Below are positions 48,610 to 59,924 of a DNA stretch of 64,000 nucleotides, in pieces. The stretch spans positions 52,397,001-52,461,000 of the forward strand of contig CM074855.1 of the NCBI GenBank assembly GCA_037501455.1, given 5' to 3'. The notes under the pieces were generated by a model. It saw only the letters and a program-made list of their open reading frames with translations. It did no database searches and had not been told where the DNA came from. This DNA comes from Lantana camara. Lineage: Eukaryota > Streptophyta > Magnoliopsida > Lamiales > Verbenaceae. Both the position numbers and the translations under genes were made by a program. The number at the start of each line of letters is the position of its first letter. Position 1 is the first letter of the stretch.

Positions 48610-50841
48610 CTCAAAACCTTTATCGATTGCAAATGATTTCTCGTGACATATTGAACTTATCATGATTGATTGATTGTTTGGCGAGTAAAGCATGTTCACT
48701 TGGGCCCGAGGGTAGTGTATTGAGCCAACCGAGGAAGCAAGGGCTGACGGGTAACTCTTGCACTATCCTCACAACTTTGGGATGCCCCCTGAACCCACTA
48801 GGAGATTAGTGGGGGGAAGGAGTCCCGGGCATAGGGACTCATGAACCCTATGCTCGCCGTTATTGGGTGGTGGGGCCTTGCAATCCCACCATCACCGGAG
48901 GAAGAAGGGAATTAAAACTGCTTATTATGCACTGTAATAACTTACATGCTCACTTAACCATTGATAATCTAAATATTGGTAATGCCCATTGTCGGAGTAA
49001 GGTTGGAGAATTGCCCTCACTCGTCGGGCCACTGATTGAATTGAAGTGATAACGGTTATATTGTTAAATTGATTAGTTATAATCTCGGGCGAGTTGTATT
49101 TTATTATCGAACTTATATGGCTTCCCTTTTATAAAACCTTACCCGAGACTATGACTTGCATGGTAATTGCGCTAATATTTATTTATAAACCCCTCACTCA
49201 GTCTTTGGTAGACTGACACCCTCACATTTTCAGTTTTGCAGGTTGAGTGCTAGGCGGAGTCGAGTCAGGTCTTTACTTTTTAGTCAAGCATGTTCCTTGT
49301 ATATTATTGATGCATAATTGTAATGGTATGAACCTTTTGGCACTTCTAAATTTGGAAGATGGTTTGTTTTGGAAGAAGTGGTGAACATGGTGATGTTAAC
49401 TTATTGAATGTATGTATCTTATGCTTCCGTATTATTGATTATGTATGTTTGTGATTAATTGAATTGGGGTCTAGTCCCGCCTAGCTAGATGGTTTCTTAT
49501 TTTGTCACCCGTTCGCTATAGTCTTGGTTCATGTATGGATCATCCATTTCGTATGTGGACTGAGCTATAGTGCGGGGGTGTGGCATCTCGGCGTTCCGGG
49601 TGCTACAATAATTAATTCTCCAATTAATTAACACATGATCCAATTCGATAATTGGAGCCACATGTCCAAATAATGCTCTCGATCCACACGTGTACTTTAC
49701 ACTGTGATCTCGTTTCGATCAACTATTTGATCTTTCCTTAATACCCTTTGAACCCAGTATTTGTGTGTGACCCTGTAGGTTCAATTTTAGTTAGCAGTGA
49801 GCTTAATTAATTAATACACTTATTAATTAATTACCTCACAGATCACACGACCACAGTCTAGCAACAGGTGTGTGACCCCTAACCGAAATGTGAATGTATA
49901 TTCGAAAGAGCCTTTCAGTCAATGACATCATGTGGGATACGATCCTCCTACCATCCTATCTCTCGGTTAAGATCTAGGGCATGGGAATATGGAGAACCCT
50001 ACTAATCTTAATCTTAAAACAAAGTTCCCTTCATATTCCATTTGATCTCAATCCAAGAAAACCCCATTTTCTTGATGTCTTGATCTAACCACCTTGAGCA
50101 AGGATTTTAGGATGGAATCATGAATGACTTGTGTAATAAGAGATCATCTTGCCTACAGCAAGTGTATGTCCTTTATTCATTCCAATAATTCTCATATGCC
50201 ACTTGTGTAATCCCAACATAGGTCGTGGTTCTGGTGTCTATATGGCGACACCCTTTTGAGCCTATATCAAAGATTACAGAGTTACCTCATATGAGACAAT
50301 GTGGAATCTCAAGTCTAACAATTAATTCCTCACGTCATTGACGTGTGAGATATTTCCTAGTCTGGAAGTTCTAGTAACGTCCTTTCCCATTTAGGAATCT
50401 TCTCATGTGGGGCACTCTCAGTGATTATGTTCTTGCAACTATCACCCTTGTGTATTATGAACGCATCAACCTATGCACTTATCACCCCATGAAACCGGGT
50501 GATCCTTCTTAAGGACATAACTATACAAGCAAGTCTCAACAGAGGCAAACTCGACACTCCCACTGTCTGTCGGCCTCATTGACTTGGAGAAGTTTCTAAT
50601 CCTCACCTATAGAGTTAAGAACTTGTTTCATGTGTCGTTCCCATAATGACAAAGTTCTCAGCGGCCTCATCGGATTAGGGGAGTTCTAGATATGCACACG
50701 TAATGAAAACACTCAAAACATGTATTGGCTCATAAGAAGTATTCGCCTGTGATTATAATCATTCGTAAATTATTCAAAGATTGTCTATGATAAAAGGAAA
50801 GTCCCAAAGCATAACAGCTTTCTAGGGTACTATTCTCAACA

Positions 50842-51328
50842 CTTAGGTCACCTAAAGTACTTCCTAGGGATTGAAGTCATGAGATCAAATCAAGGAATTT
50901 ATCTATCGTAAAGAAAGTATATTCTTGATCTACTAGCAGAGGCGGGCTTGTTGGATTGTAAACCAAGCGAGATGCCTATGGTGAGCAATCACGGGGTAAG
51001 GATTACAAAAGGGGTTGAACCAGCAGATCGAGCGAGGTACCAACATCTGGTTGGAAAACTTATATACCTCTCTCATACCATACCAGATGTTGTTTATGCT
51101 GTTGGGGTGGTGAGTCAGTTTATGCACAATCCTCAGAAGGAACACATGGAGGCAGCACTGCGGATATTAAGGTATTTGAAGGGGTCCCCGGATACAGGAA
51201 TTCTTTTTCGAAGGAATGGCCACATACAAATAGAAGCATATACGGATGCAGATTGGGCAGGGAGTCTGAGTGATAGGAGGTCGACCTCGGGTTACGTCAC
51301 TTTTGTTGGAGGTAACTTAATCACCTAG
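50842..51328 (+). pseudogene. Copia reverse transcriptase end and RNase H start (K)
   Basis: This continues K after the TSD. The first codons complete the RT segment split by L, and a TAA at 50909-50911 interrupts it. The frame then carries a CKPSEMPM stretch, the RYQHLVGKLIYLSHTIPD region, and the RNase H start AYTDADWAGS (about 51235-51265), whose first Asp is a catalytic residue, followed by RRSTSGY. A TAG at 51326-51328 replaces the codon where relatives usually have Trp. Confidence 0.92.
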
Positions 51329-51703
51329 AAGAGCAAAAAGCAAAAGATGGTGGACCTTTCGAGTGCCGAGGCAGAGTTTCGGGGAATTGCCAAAGGATTG
51401 TCTGAGGTTCTGTGGCTGAGAAAGTTGATGACTGAGTTGGGCTGCCAACCTACAGGAACATGCCCTCTCAAGTGTGACAACAAAGCGACTATCCATATTT
51501 TCGAGAATCCAGTACAGCATGACAGAACGAAACATGTGGAGACTGATCGTCACTTTGTCAAGGAAAAGCTGGAAGGAGGGATAGTGTCACTCTCGTTTGT
51601 TCGATCGGAGGACCAATTGGTGGACATCCTTACTAAAGCTATTATAGGGAAAGTGATTCATGATACCTTACGCAAGTTACGCGTTGGATATCCCCCGACC
51701 TAA
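51329..51703 (+). pseudogene. Copia RNase H C-terminal part (K)
   Basis: The frame continues directly from the TAG. It holds SSAEAEFRGIAKG (about 51359-51397, with the RNase H catalytic Glu), the LWLRKLMTELG region, CDNKATIHI with a further Asp (about 51475-51500), a HDRTKHVETDRHFVKEKL stretch, and the end ...LRVGYPPT with a TAA at 51701. RNase H degrades the RNA template and frees the PPT primer; the PPT follows 2 bases later, the normal copia layout. Confidence 0.92.
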
Positions 51704-51704
51704 C

Positions 51705-51715
51705 TTGAGGGGGAG
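51705..51715 (+). promoter_or_regulatory. Polypurine tract of K
   Basis: TTGAGGGGGAG directly precedes the 3' LTR start TGTTGATC. TTGAGGGGGAGTGTT is a very common copia junction. Confidence 0.93.
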
Positions 51716-51873
51716 TGTTGATCTTCATAAATTAGGAAAGATCTTAATCCCTTATGTTATGGGATTTGATTAGGGATGTTGTTCTATATATTATTTCGTA
51801 TCCTTGTAACTTTCTTTCATACAAGAATAATGGAATACAAACTATTTTTCTGTCATATTTTTACTCTTCAACA
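51716..51873 (+). mobile_element. Short 3' LTR of K (158 bp)
   Basis: The LTR runs from TGTTGATCTTC to CTCTTCAACA. A TATATA stretch (about 51785-51792) could serve as a promoter, and AATAATGG near 51827 lies where a polyadenylation signal might be. CCTAG (51874-51878) is the expected TSD, but the 5' LTR and its partner TSD are missing. The size fits short-LTR copia groups and contrasts with the 2.1-kb LTRs of L. Confidence 0.85.
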
Positions 51874-51971
51874 CCTAGTGCAGCCTAAACCAATTAAATT
51901 AGGTTGGACCCATTTGACCCAATCCATTTTGCCACCCCTAGATTTTATTATCATAATAAATTAATTAACTA

Positions 51972-52320
51972 TATTTTTTTTTTTTTTGAAACGCAAACCC
52001 TCAAAGGGGAAATTTTATTAAATCAATTTGAATCAAAACTTACAAAGCAACAATCGAAAAAATAACGCAGGCTTAAAGCCGCAATTCTAATAGATTTGTA
52101 GATAATCATACTTACTCCACATCTAATAGAACAAAAACTAGCATTCTCAAAGATAGAACTAATACTTGAATAGCTCATCAAAGTTAATTTCAACACCACC
52201 ACGGGAATCTCAGCGATTGCAAATTCTTTAGTTGTTAAAGCTTGAGTCATAAAGATCGACTCGTGATTAGGTGTATCTCCATCTAATTTGGTTTTGAAGT
52301 AGATGCAGTCATCCATAAGT
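51972..52320 (-). mobile_element. Probable LINE 3' end with poly(A)
   Basis: On the minus strand the sequence ends AATTTCCCCTTTGAGGG..GTTTC followed by a run of about 14 A. Many plant LINEs end this way. A 97-residue frame (52023-52316) has no clear domain and would be the last part of a decayed second protein or its 3' region. The right boundary is not visible. A processed transcript is the alternative. Confidence 0.45.
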
Positions 52321-52550
52321 GACGATAGAGACGGATGCTTTAAGCACCAGTAGGAGCACCCTGCATTAAACGATAAGAAACTAAAACTGCTCTCATTCGA
52401 GAGAAAAAAAAATAACTCTCATACGAGAGAATAATTACTCTCATGTTAGAGAAACAACCAAAAAAGAGAAACAATGATAAAAAAGAAAATAGTGATCTAG
52501 GGATCTCAATTGTAAAACAAAGGAGAGATCTAAAAAAAATACATAGGAGA

Positions 52551-53131
52551 CACTACAAGAAAACAGCCGAAAACAGACGGGAAAAAACCAACGGAATTCC
52601 CACGGCCAAGCAAAATTGCATTCCAACGGAAAAGCAGTCGGAATTCCGTCGGAAAAGTTGGCGAAATTTTAAAAAAAATTACGCCAAAATTTCCGACGGT
52701 TCCGTCGGAATTCCGTCGGAAAAGTTGGCGGAATTTAAAAAAAAATTGCGCCAAAATTTCCGACGGAATTCCGTCGGAAATTTTGGCGCAATTCTAAAAA
52801 AATTGTGCCAAAAATACCGACGGGATTTTCCGTCGGTTTTCCGTTGGAATTTCAATGAAATAAAAATTCCAACGGAAAATCGACGGGAAAATCCCTTCGG
52901 TTTTTTTTTTATTCTTCATTAAAAAAAATACCGACAGGATATGCCCGTCGGCTTTCTGTTGGAATTTCAATGAAATAAAAATTCCAACAGAAAACTGACA
53001 GGAAAACCCCGTCGGTTTTTTTTTATTCTTCATTAAAAAATACCGAAGGGGGTTTCCGTTCGGTTTTCCGTTGGAATTTCAATGAAATAAATATTCTGTT
53101 GGTTTTCCGTCGGTTTTCCGTTGGAATTTTT
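52551..53131 (+). mobile_element. CACTA (En/Spm-type) transposon end
   Basis: CACTACAAGAAAAC at 52551 is the standard terminal inverted repeat start of plant CACTA elements. It is followed by many TTCCGACGGAA / CCGTCGGAA motifs in both orientations (52575-52790), the expected subterminal repeats bound by the element's own proteins. Three diverged tandem units of about 112-114 bp follow (52815, 52929, 53041). No opposite terminus (CTTGTAGTG) is seen to the right, and no transposase is visible. The element is one-ended here or extends beyond the window. Confidence 0.85.
52815..53131. repeat. Tandem 112-114 bp units, each an imperfect hairpin
   Basis: Units start TACCGACGGG (52815), TACCGACAGG (52929) and TACCGAAGGG (53041). 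Inside each, CCGTTGGAATTTCAATG is followed by its inverse AATTCCAACGG, so each unit can fold on itself. The third is shorter and ends near 53131. Confidence 0.85.
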
Positions 53132-53508
53132 CAATCAAATTTAATTAGAAAAATACAATTATAGTTAATACAAATAATTATATATTTAAAAATCAAATAA
53201 TATAGAAATTATTAATTATTAATATAATTGTTTGCAATAATAATTCGCGTTTATTGATTTTGTGTAAATATCGGATAAATAGTACAAATAATTTGTAAAT
53301 TTTGATATCAATGTGGATCTTCAATTTTCGATCATCTTAAACTTATTTAACCTTTATTAATTGGTTTGATCTTCTACAACTTCAAATTTAGCTTTTAATA
53401 AAGTTATTCCGTAGATCTTTTGACTTATTTACGAATCAAACTCTAGATTTTGGAGAATTTCGCTAAGAACGCCTTTGAACTCGTCGGTAACTCCGTGGAT
53501 TTAGCTTG
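53132..53508. other. AT-rich stretch without gene
   Basis: Between the CACTA subterminal repeats and element D I see only AT-rich DNA. It may be internal CACTA sequence or flank. The same sequence continues after D at 63281, as shown by the GCTTG TSD. Confidence 0.6.
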
Positions 53509-56500
53509 TGTAGCATCCCAGAGTGCAGAGCACTACAACCCCCCGCACTATAGCCCGACACATGTAACGAAATGGGAACTCCGAACACGTACCCCGCCAC
53601 AGCGAACGGGTGACAAACAAAACACACACACTAGCTAAGCGGTCTAGACCCTAATACAGAGCGCGCACAAAAATCATAAATCACATGCGGAAGCCACAGG
53701 ATCATTACAAACAAACATACATCCTCGAATTATTAAAATTTATACATATTATGCCCATCCAAGGCCAATTAATCATACGAGTATCAAATTTCAAAATTCA
53801 GAATCTTAACTTATACAAATTCATACATATCTTATTCATAATATCAAGACTTAAAAGTAAAGATGCAAAGATGCAAAAGACCCGACCGACGACCTCGAAC
53901 AAACTAAACAAAGGACCCCCGCCTAGCACGAACCAAACCTGCACCTGGAAACTCAACAAACAAAAGGGGAAAAAAGAAGACAACGAGGAGGGGTCAGTCC
54001 TAAAGACTGGTGAGGGGGCTAACACACTCACACGTACATATACATAGAGCATAGCACATTCAAAATTAAAGGTTCATGAACCGGGGCGTGGTTTTTGCAA
54101 TCCAAATCATTTAACACGTGATACTAAGTATAAGGAAAAGGGTTAAGGCCGAAGGTCAAAATCAACCAAATTTTAGTAATTATGAAGTCCACTCCAGTTT
54201 CACAAACCAAGTTCAAAATCAAACACACAACTCGGTGAGTACGAGCATCAGACCAACCTAACTCCGTTCATAAATCAAAGATCTAAAATAAAATCAAATC
54301 ATAATTCGGAATCAAATACACATACCTCTTCCCCGATTGATGGGAGGGTGGCCTACCCTGTCCATCGGTCATACAGTATGGGTCGTGAGTTTCATGACGC
54401 TCACGCCCGAGGACTCCTTCCCCCACCAAGCCTCCTAGTGGCTTCAAAGTTGATCTTAAGTGTGGAGACCATGTTAAGGAATACCCAACGGCCCACACCG
54501 TCCTGGGTCTCCTTCGCACAAATCTTCGGGGCCCAGTCTAATTTCAAATTGTTCAAATTGTTCGAAAGTTCTTAATTTTCAAAAATCCAACTTAATTTTC
54601 AAAACATAACTCGCGGTTTCAAACATACTCACACTAACCCTTTTCAAAGCAAACAAATGAAAATATTTCTTATATATACATAAAAGTGTTTTCAAATATC
54701 CATAACAAAAGGGCCAAAATCCCACAAAATACGTATCAAACACGTATTAAGTACTTATACATATACATAGGTCACATGCGGGCTTAAATCAGATCAAGGG
54801 TTTTAGGTCATAATAACTAAAAGAAAGAAATCTCACCTTGTCGACCACAACGAACAATGCGAAGCGGAACACACCTAAAAGACCACCTCCTTTCCCTCGA
54901 AACAAAACTCTGAACAAAACAAAGGACGAAAGACAGACTTAGACTCATATACGAACCAAATAGACGCTCGACATATGCATACGGATGCAAAAGATGCATA
55001 AGACATGCAAATGATGCAATGCACTTCATAAAATTCATACTTAGGTACATTGGAGCAAATAACGAAATATCCCACAATTAATCCAAGGAACAAACTTATC
55101 ACACATCAAATGAATCCATATTAAGTCATAAGTTACACAATTCAATTCAAATAAATTCATAACTTTCATGCATACACGTAGGAAGGCATAACAAACGTAT
55201 TCTTACCATGTATCACGTAAAATCCATATCAAATAAATCCATAAAATTAATTCAATATTTATAACATAGAATATAACTTTTCTACATAGCTCATAAATCA
55301 AAATGAACAAATAAAAGGCATAGGAAAGTAACTAAAGAAGTACGAGAACCATGCACGCGAAATCGAATTATTAAGACCATATCATATGAAATATTCAAAT
55401 TAAATTACATAAAATTCATATTAATTAATTAACTCTTAATTGCATTTCATATAATATATTACGTAAATGCATATTACCTATATACATATTACATATACAT
55501 ACAAAACATGCATGCACAAAATAATATATTACAAATATACATGCACTCACGTATTTACTCACACACACAAGCACACATGCACAAATCTTATATACTATAT
55601 ATCTATATACATATACAGCCTGCATTAAAGTCTAAGTATCATAAAAACAAAACATATGCATGGACTAATTAAAAGCAAGGGACGTACGCATGGGAATTTC
55701 ATATTAAACATTCCACGGACAAAGCTTATTAAAGTTTGGAACTCCATCAAGGCAAAACAGCAGCAGCTCACGAAGTGCAGCTCAAAGAACATCGCGGCCG
55801 TGACTGAAAATCAGCACAACACAGGTCGCGGCTGCTACCAACATCATCACCAACAAGCGCAGCAACTTCAGGTCGAAAGGAGGGCAAAATTTGGTCGCAG
55901 CCGCGACCAATAGAGGCTTGATTTCAGTTGCGGCCGCGACTGCATGTTGCAGTCGCGAAACTGGAGCAGGACAACCCTGTTTCTTCTCTCCAAGCAACAC
56001 AACAATAGCAGCAACTCCAGGCAACGAAAGCAGCATCAAACAAGACAACAAAACGCAGCAAAAGCAACACGCAACAGCAGCAAATCACGCAGCAACAAAG
56101 GATGCAACAAGGTTGAAGTTAAAACTCATTTTCTCCAAATTTTCATGATATGCAGCTATGGTAGGTCGAGATGCAAGAAAAACCCATGAAATTTGACCTC
56201 AAAATCATAACAAAGAATTCATTTAGATCATATAAATAGCTTCAAATCAAGAGATAGATCAGATTCTCACAAGAATTCATCAAATTTCCTAAAACCCTTA
56301 CTATTCACAATCCTCAATCTAACATGTTCAAATCTCAATCAAATTCAGCAAAATAGGACTTAAATGAAAGGCAAGAAGATGTAGAATAAGTATTCATTCA
56401 TACCTCTTGAATCGGAGAAGAAATAATGAAGAATCGAGCTCAAAATCCTCCAAGTGTGAATAGTGCCGAGAATCCCCTTCTTCTCCTCTTTTCCTCCTGC

Positions 56501-57163
56501 TCTCTCGGTTTCCTTGGGGTCTGGCCGAAATGGCTGATTTTGGGAGATAGGGCTATGAGTTGGGGTCATTTAGGTTCAAGAATCGGGTCATTTGGTTAAG
56601 AAACGAGAAAGTTATTGCCAAAACTGTAAAAGGTGGGAAATCTGCGCGAGGTCCACGTTTCGGGTGAAATTCGGAGGACCAAACGGGTTTAGAAAAATAT
56701 GAAACAAGGTTCCTTAGCTTCCATTATTCGTTACGAGGCCAGCGCTTCTTCCGAAATTCGAATTCGAATTCCCGAGCTCAAGATATAAATTCCGGAACAC
56801 AAGGCGCGCTAAAACAAGTTAGGCCCTCAAGTCCCCAACAAATAAAATATGGTGCGTTACCATATCAAACAAGTCCGAATATGAAAAATGAGCACATAGA
56901 CGAATTCATAACACGTATAATTCATGCATAGCAAGTTATCACAAAAATCAAAAATAAATTCGAACTTAAACGGATTAAAAACGGGTTCAAAAGGTTAAAA
57001 ACATTCAAATATTTAATCATATAGTTATCAAATAATTCAATTAATTCAAGAATAGCATTTAAACATTAAAATAAACATATAATTACTTAAATAAATAATT
57101 TAAATACGCAATTAACACTCTCGTGGCAACGTACATGTACGGTCAAAAAACCGGGATGTCACA
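53509..57163 (-). mobile_element. 3' LTR of D
   Basis: This 3655-bp LTR starts TGTAGCATCCC and ends GGGATGTCACA on the plus strand. It keeps about 405 bp (54574-54978) that the 5' LTR lacks. GC palindromes lie at 55892-55907 (GGTCGCAGCCGCGACC) and near 55927-55943, in the same place as in LTR C. Confidence 0.92.
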
Positions 57164-57178
57164 ACCTCTCCCCCTTCA
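57164..57178 (-). promoter_or_regulatory. Polypurine tract of D
   Basis: On the minus strand GAAGGGGGAGAGGT directly precedes the LTR start TGTGACATCCC. It corresponds to the PPT of C. Confidence 0.88.
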
Positions 57179-59903
57179 AAAAGACCTGTCCTCAGGTCCG
57201 AAGCGTGGTCTTAATCAACTCCGGGAGCGAACTCCACTCCACGCTTCCGCTACGCCACTCTGTTCCAAGTAAACTGAAGACTCTAGGTTCTTCTCTCTTC
57301 CAAGCCACGAAGCTCCCGAACTCTCATCGAAGAACCTTGCTATGAGAAAATAGGTCAACTTGTTGAAACGAGCAACCCCTTGAATCTCCCTAACCTTAGC
57401 AAACCGGACACAGAGTCCTTAGCCATTTTCACCCACTTCCAATTAGAATGCGGATGTAGTTGGAGAAACCTACCGGTCCTTGATGTTCGGTCCTCAACCA
57501 ACGGCACCTTAGACATTATTACACGTAGTTTGCAACGTCTTTTCTCACGCCAATACACTTACCAGTTCTTCAAGTCCTCGAGAAAACTCGAACCAAGAGT
57601 GGGGTATGACTCGTGACCTTGCACTTCTCGAGACGTAGACCATACTCTCCCACTAGCAACCTACAACCAAACCTTCCTTTGTGCCTTGATTGTAAATGGA
57701 GTAGTCTTGAGTACCTTTAGGTCGACAAAAGTCGGCACCAAAGGCAACTCTCTTCAACCGCCTCTTCCCACTCAAAACGTGCCTCTTTCTTGTCACTCAT
57801 GTCAATGGGTTGGCAAGTCTAAGAGAAGATTCACCTAGTATACCCCGGCGACACAAGAGATTTGCTTTCTGAGGCAATTCTTAGTTCTCCTACACGGATG
57901 CGTAGTAGGTTATATCCTTGTTAGGACCCAAACTCAGCGCGTCCATGGAACTCTGGAGAAGAACGAACACGCTTGAAGCAGCGAAGGGTATTAAACTTCC
58001 ACAGTTAACCTGAGTAGCTCACGGTAGTCGATATTCACCCTTAAGTCCCGTTTCCTCATAGACGGGACTAAAGCACTCCACGAAGAAGTACTCGAACGGA
58101 TGAAACCACCTTCTAAAAGCTCATCGAACTACGCCTTCAACTCCAACAATCATGCTAGAGCCATCCGGTAGGGAATCTTCGACAAAGTTCAATTCCAGGA
58201 TAAAGATCATGACAACCTCAATGTCCCTATCAGGTGGTAACGAATTCCAACCTTCCAGGAAACATCGAGAAAATCTTACTACGATCTTTGTCTCCTCGAG
58301 CTTGACTCGACCCTTCGGTTAACCCAAAGGTAAGCCACTTAGCTCATCGCACCGTCCCGGATTAAACAACCGCGTCCACGAAGGATATAAGCAGGTTAGC
58401 CTTCAATCTAATATTGAGCCCCGAACGGACCTCTTAAAAGCAACTACTAACTCAACCCAGTGCTCGAACCACCAACCCCTATAGTAACTCCATACCTTAA
58501 CAACGCGTCTTCAAGGAACACCACCAGACAAGCTCGGCCCTCACAACTCACCAAACACTCCCGAACACTCAACCTTTCCCAACTCTCTCCAAGAAGAGAG
58601 AGTCTACACGAAAGGAAAAAGCCACAAGCAAGCAACAAGCAAGAACACACAAGTACCAAGAAACAACAAAGAAAGAAAAGTAGCACGAAATTAAGATAGA
58701 AGATGCATGTATGAAGTGCCATGTATGCATTAGTGTACCGTGCACCATGGTGGAAGTGTCGAGTTTGTTATCAACTTCTTGTCTTCCAAAGGGCCATCTT
58801 GTGCTTGAACCGGGATCTTGAAGTCACGATATTTGAAGTCTTCGAATTCTTGTTGTTCTTTGAACAAACTCTCACAGTGTGCTAAAATTCCCCACGTTCG
58901 AAACATTTCTTCATTTTTATTTTTATTTTTATTTTTTTTTATAAATCCCTTCCATTTGATTCGAACCTCGGCATTATGAGTATTAAATCGGTTCCGGTGG
59001 GGAAACTTCTAATTCCTTTTTGTGAATCAAATCTTCTCCTTCTTTGTGATATTGTTGATACTTGGAATTCTTGAAGATTTTCTTGTAATTCGGATCTTCT
59101 TCTTGTACTCGATCTCAAACAGGGTCCTCATCTCACAATAGAAGAGTGAAATTCAACCCGTTATTTATCCATACCTATTAGAACCGCATCCCTTATTTCC
59201 TCGAACCAAGTATACACCGTTGGGACTTGAAGAGCGTGTTGAATTCCACCTCTATTCCCTTTAAATAAGTTTGAACGTTAGAGCAATCTTCATCGGCAAC
59301 TGAACTCCCAAACTCCGGCCTAAAATCATTCATTCTCTTCAATCATTACTCGAAATCTAAGAATTTCTTAAAGTCTTCTTATCGTTGATCTAGAAGAAAT
59401 GTACTTATATCAAGATTCCCGAATAAAGCCTCCCAAGTTAACTCTTCCAGAATTCTTCAAATTTCAACTCCATTATGTAAAAGTACTTTGAAACTCGACC
59501 TCAACTTGAATGGAAGGTATACTCCGCCTTTTCTTGGAATATCCCTAAACAAATCTTCCAAAGCCATATCATCTAAGATATCTCTTTCTTGATCTTGACA
59601 TCATCACCATTAAAAATTTCGAAGGGCCAAAATTCTCTAACCTCCTTGTAGAGTAAAGATACTTGTCTTCCTTGTCATTTCCCGGTGATATTCGTAGATA
59701 TTGTGATGATATCCTGAAATAAAACAAAATTTCCAAAATATCGATGCATGTTGGGTTTTGGTACATGTTCATGTGTACAATTAATACAAATAATATCAAA
59801 TAATTCACATAAGTGATGTAGTGAATGCAAACAAACACATAATCCGAAGCCGAACGACCTAGACAGACCCGACACAACGCTAGAGCTCCGGTTTTGCAAC
59901 CCG

Positions 59904-59917
59904 GAGCTCTGATACCA
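59904..59917 (-). promoter_or_regulatory. Primer-binding site of D (initiator Met tRNA)
   Basis: On the minus strand TGGTATCAGAGCTC begins 7 bases after the LTR end at 59925. The first 12 bases match the plant initiator-Met tRNA end. Confidence 0.92.
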
Positions 59918-59924
59918 CTTTAGA

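Larger units (their letters stand above)
46867..49607 (+). mobile_element. Solo long LTR nested in L, TSD ATAAT
   Basis: The unit starts TGTAACGCCCC and ends GGGTGCTACA, 2741 bp, with perfect TSDs ATAAT (46862-46866 and 49608-49612). The other LTR of L is uninterrupted at this point. The 3'-terminal block (about 49500-49607) is the one shared with B, C and D. It resembles fragment F in its first 500 bases. It contains an inverted pair of palindrome-like sites (47829-47872) and a TA microsatellite (48550-48608). No PBS or PPT adjoins it. Confidence 0.92.
38127..50841 (-). mobile_element. Copia element L inserted in the RT region of K, TSD CTTAG
   Basis: Both ends are LTRs (TGTTGG...CAACA), and the flanks are the perfect repeat CTTAG (38122-38126 and 50842-50846). 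Reading on the minus strand the order is 5' LTR (50841-45947), PBS (45944-45932), GC-rich leader, gag and pol remnants, PPT (40253-40243) and 3' LTR (40242-38127). Without the nested solo LTR the element is about 9.97 kb. LTRs of about 2.1 kb and the gag opening suggest the Angela/BARE side of the Tork group, but that is inference. Coding capacity is lost. Confidence 0.93.
45947..50841 (-). mobile_element. 5' LTR of L, split by a solo LTR
   Basis: The LTR parts 45947-46866 and 49613-50841 align along their length to 38127-40242, with scattered substitutions and small indels. The nested unit 46867-49607 accounts for the extra length. It ends CTATTCTCAACA at 50841. Confidence 0.92.
34916..51873 (+). 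mobile_element. Ty1/copia element K, 5' truncated, interrupted by element L
   Basis: K begins in the middle of gag next to a truncated LTR and ends with a PPT and a 158-bp 3' LTR. The domain order gag - protease - integrase - reverse transcriptase - RNase H is that of Ty1/copia. The polyprotein is broken by stops at 36049, 50909 and 51326 and by frameshifts near 35300, 36370, 36545 and 36910. Element L (38127-50841) splits the reverse-transcriptase region. The 5' LTR, PBS and gag start are missing. Confidence 0.92.
57164..59924 (-). mobile_element. Internal region of D, no gag or pol
   Basis: This is 2.76 kb between PPT and PBS. The part from 57164 to about 58440 matches the internal region of C, giving two independent copies of the 3' part. 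Neither keeps a long frame. A T-rich run lies at 58911-58942. The 91-residue minus frame at 58447-58722 and the 102-residue frame at 59569-59877 have no domain I recognise. A defective element of this kind would need proteins in trans. Confidence 0.8.

Noticed and set aside
52443..52922. 159-residue frame on the plus strand
   Set aside because: It is made of CACTA subterminal repeats and A-rich flank, with no protein family signature.
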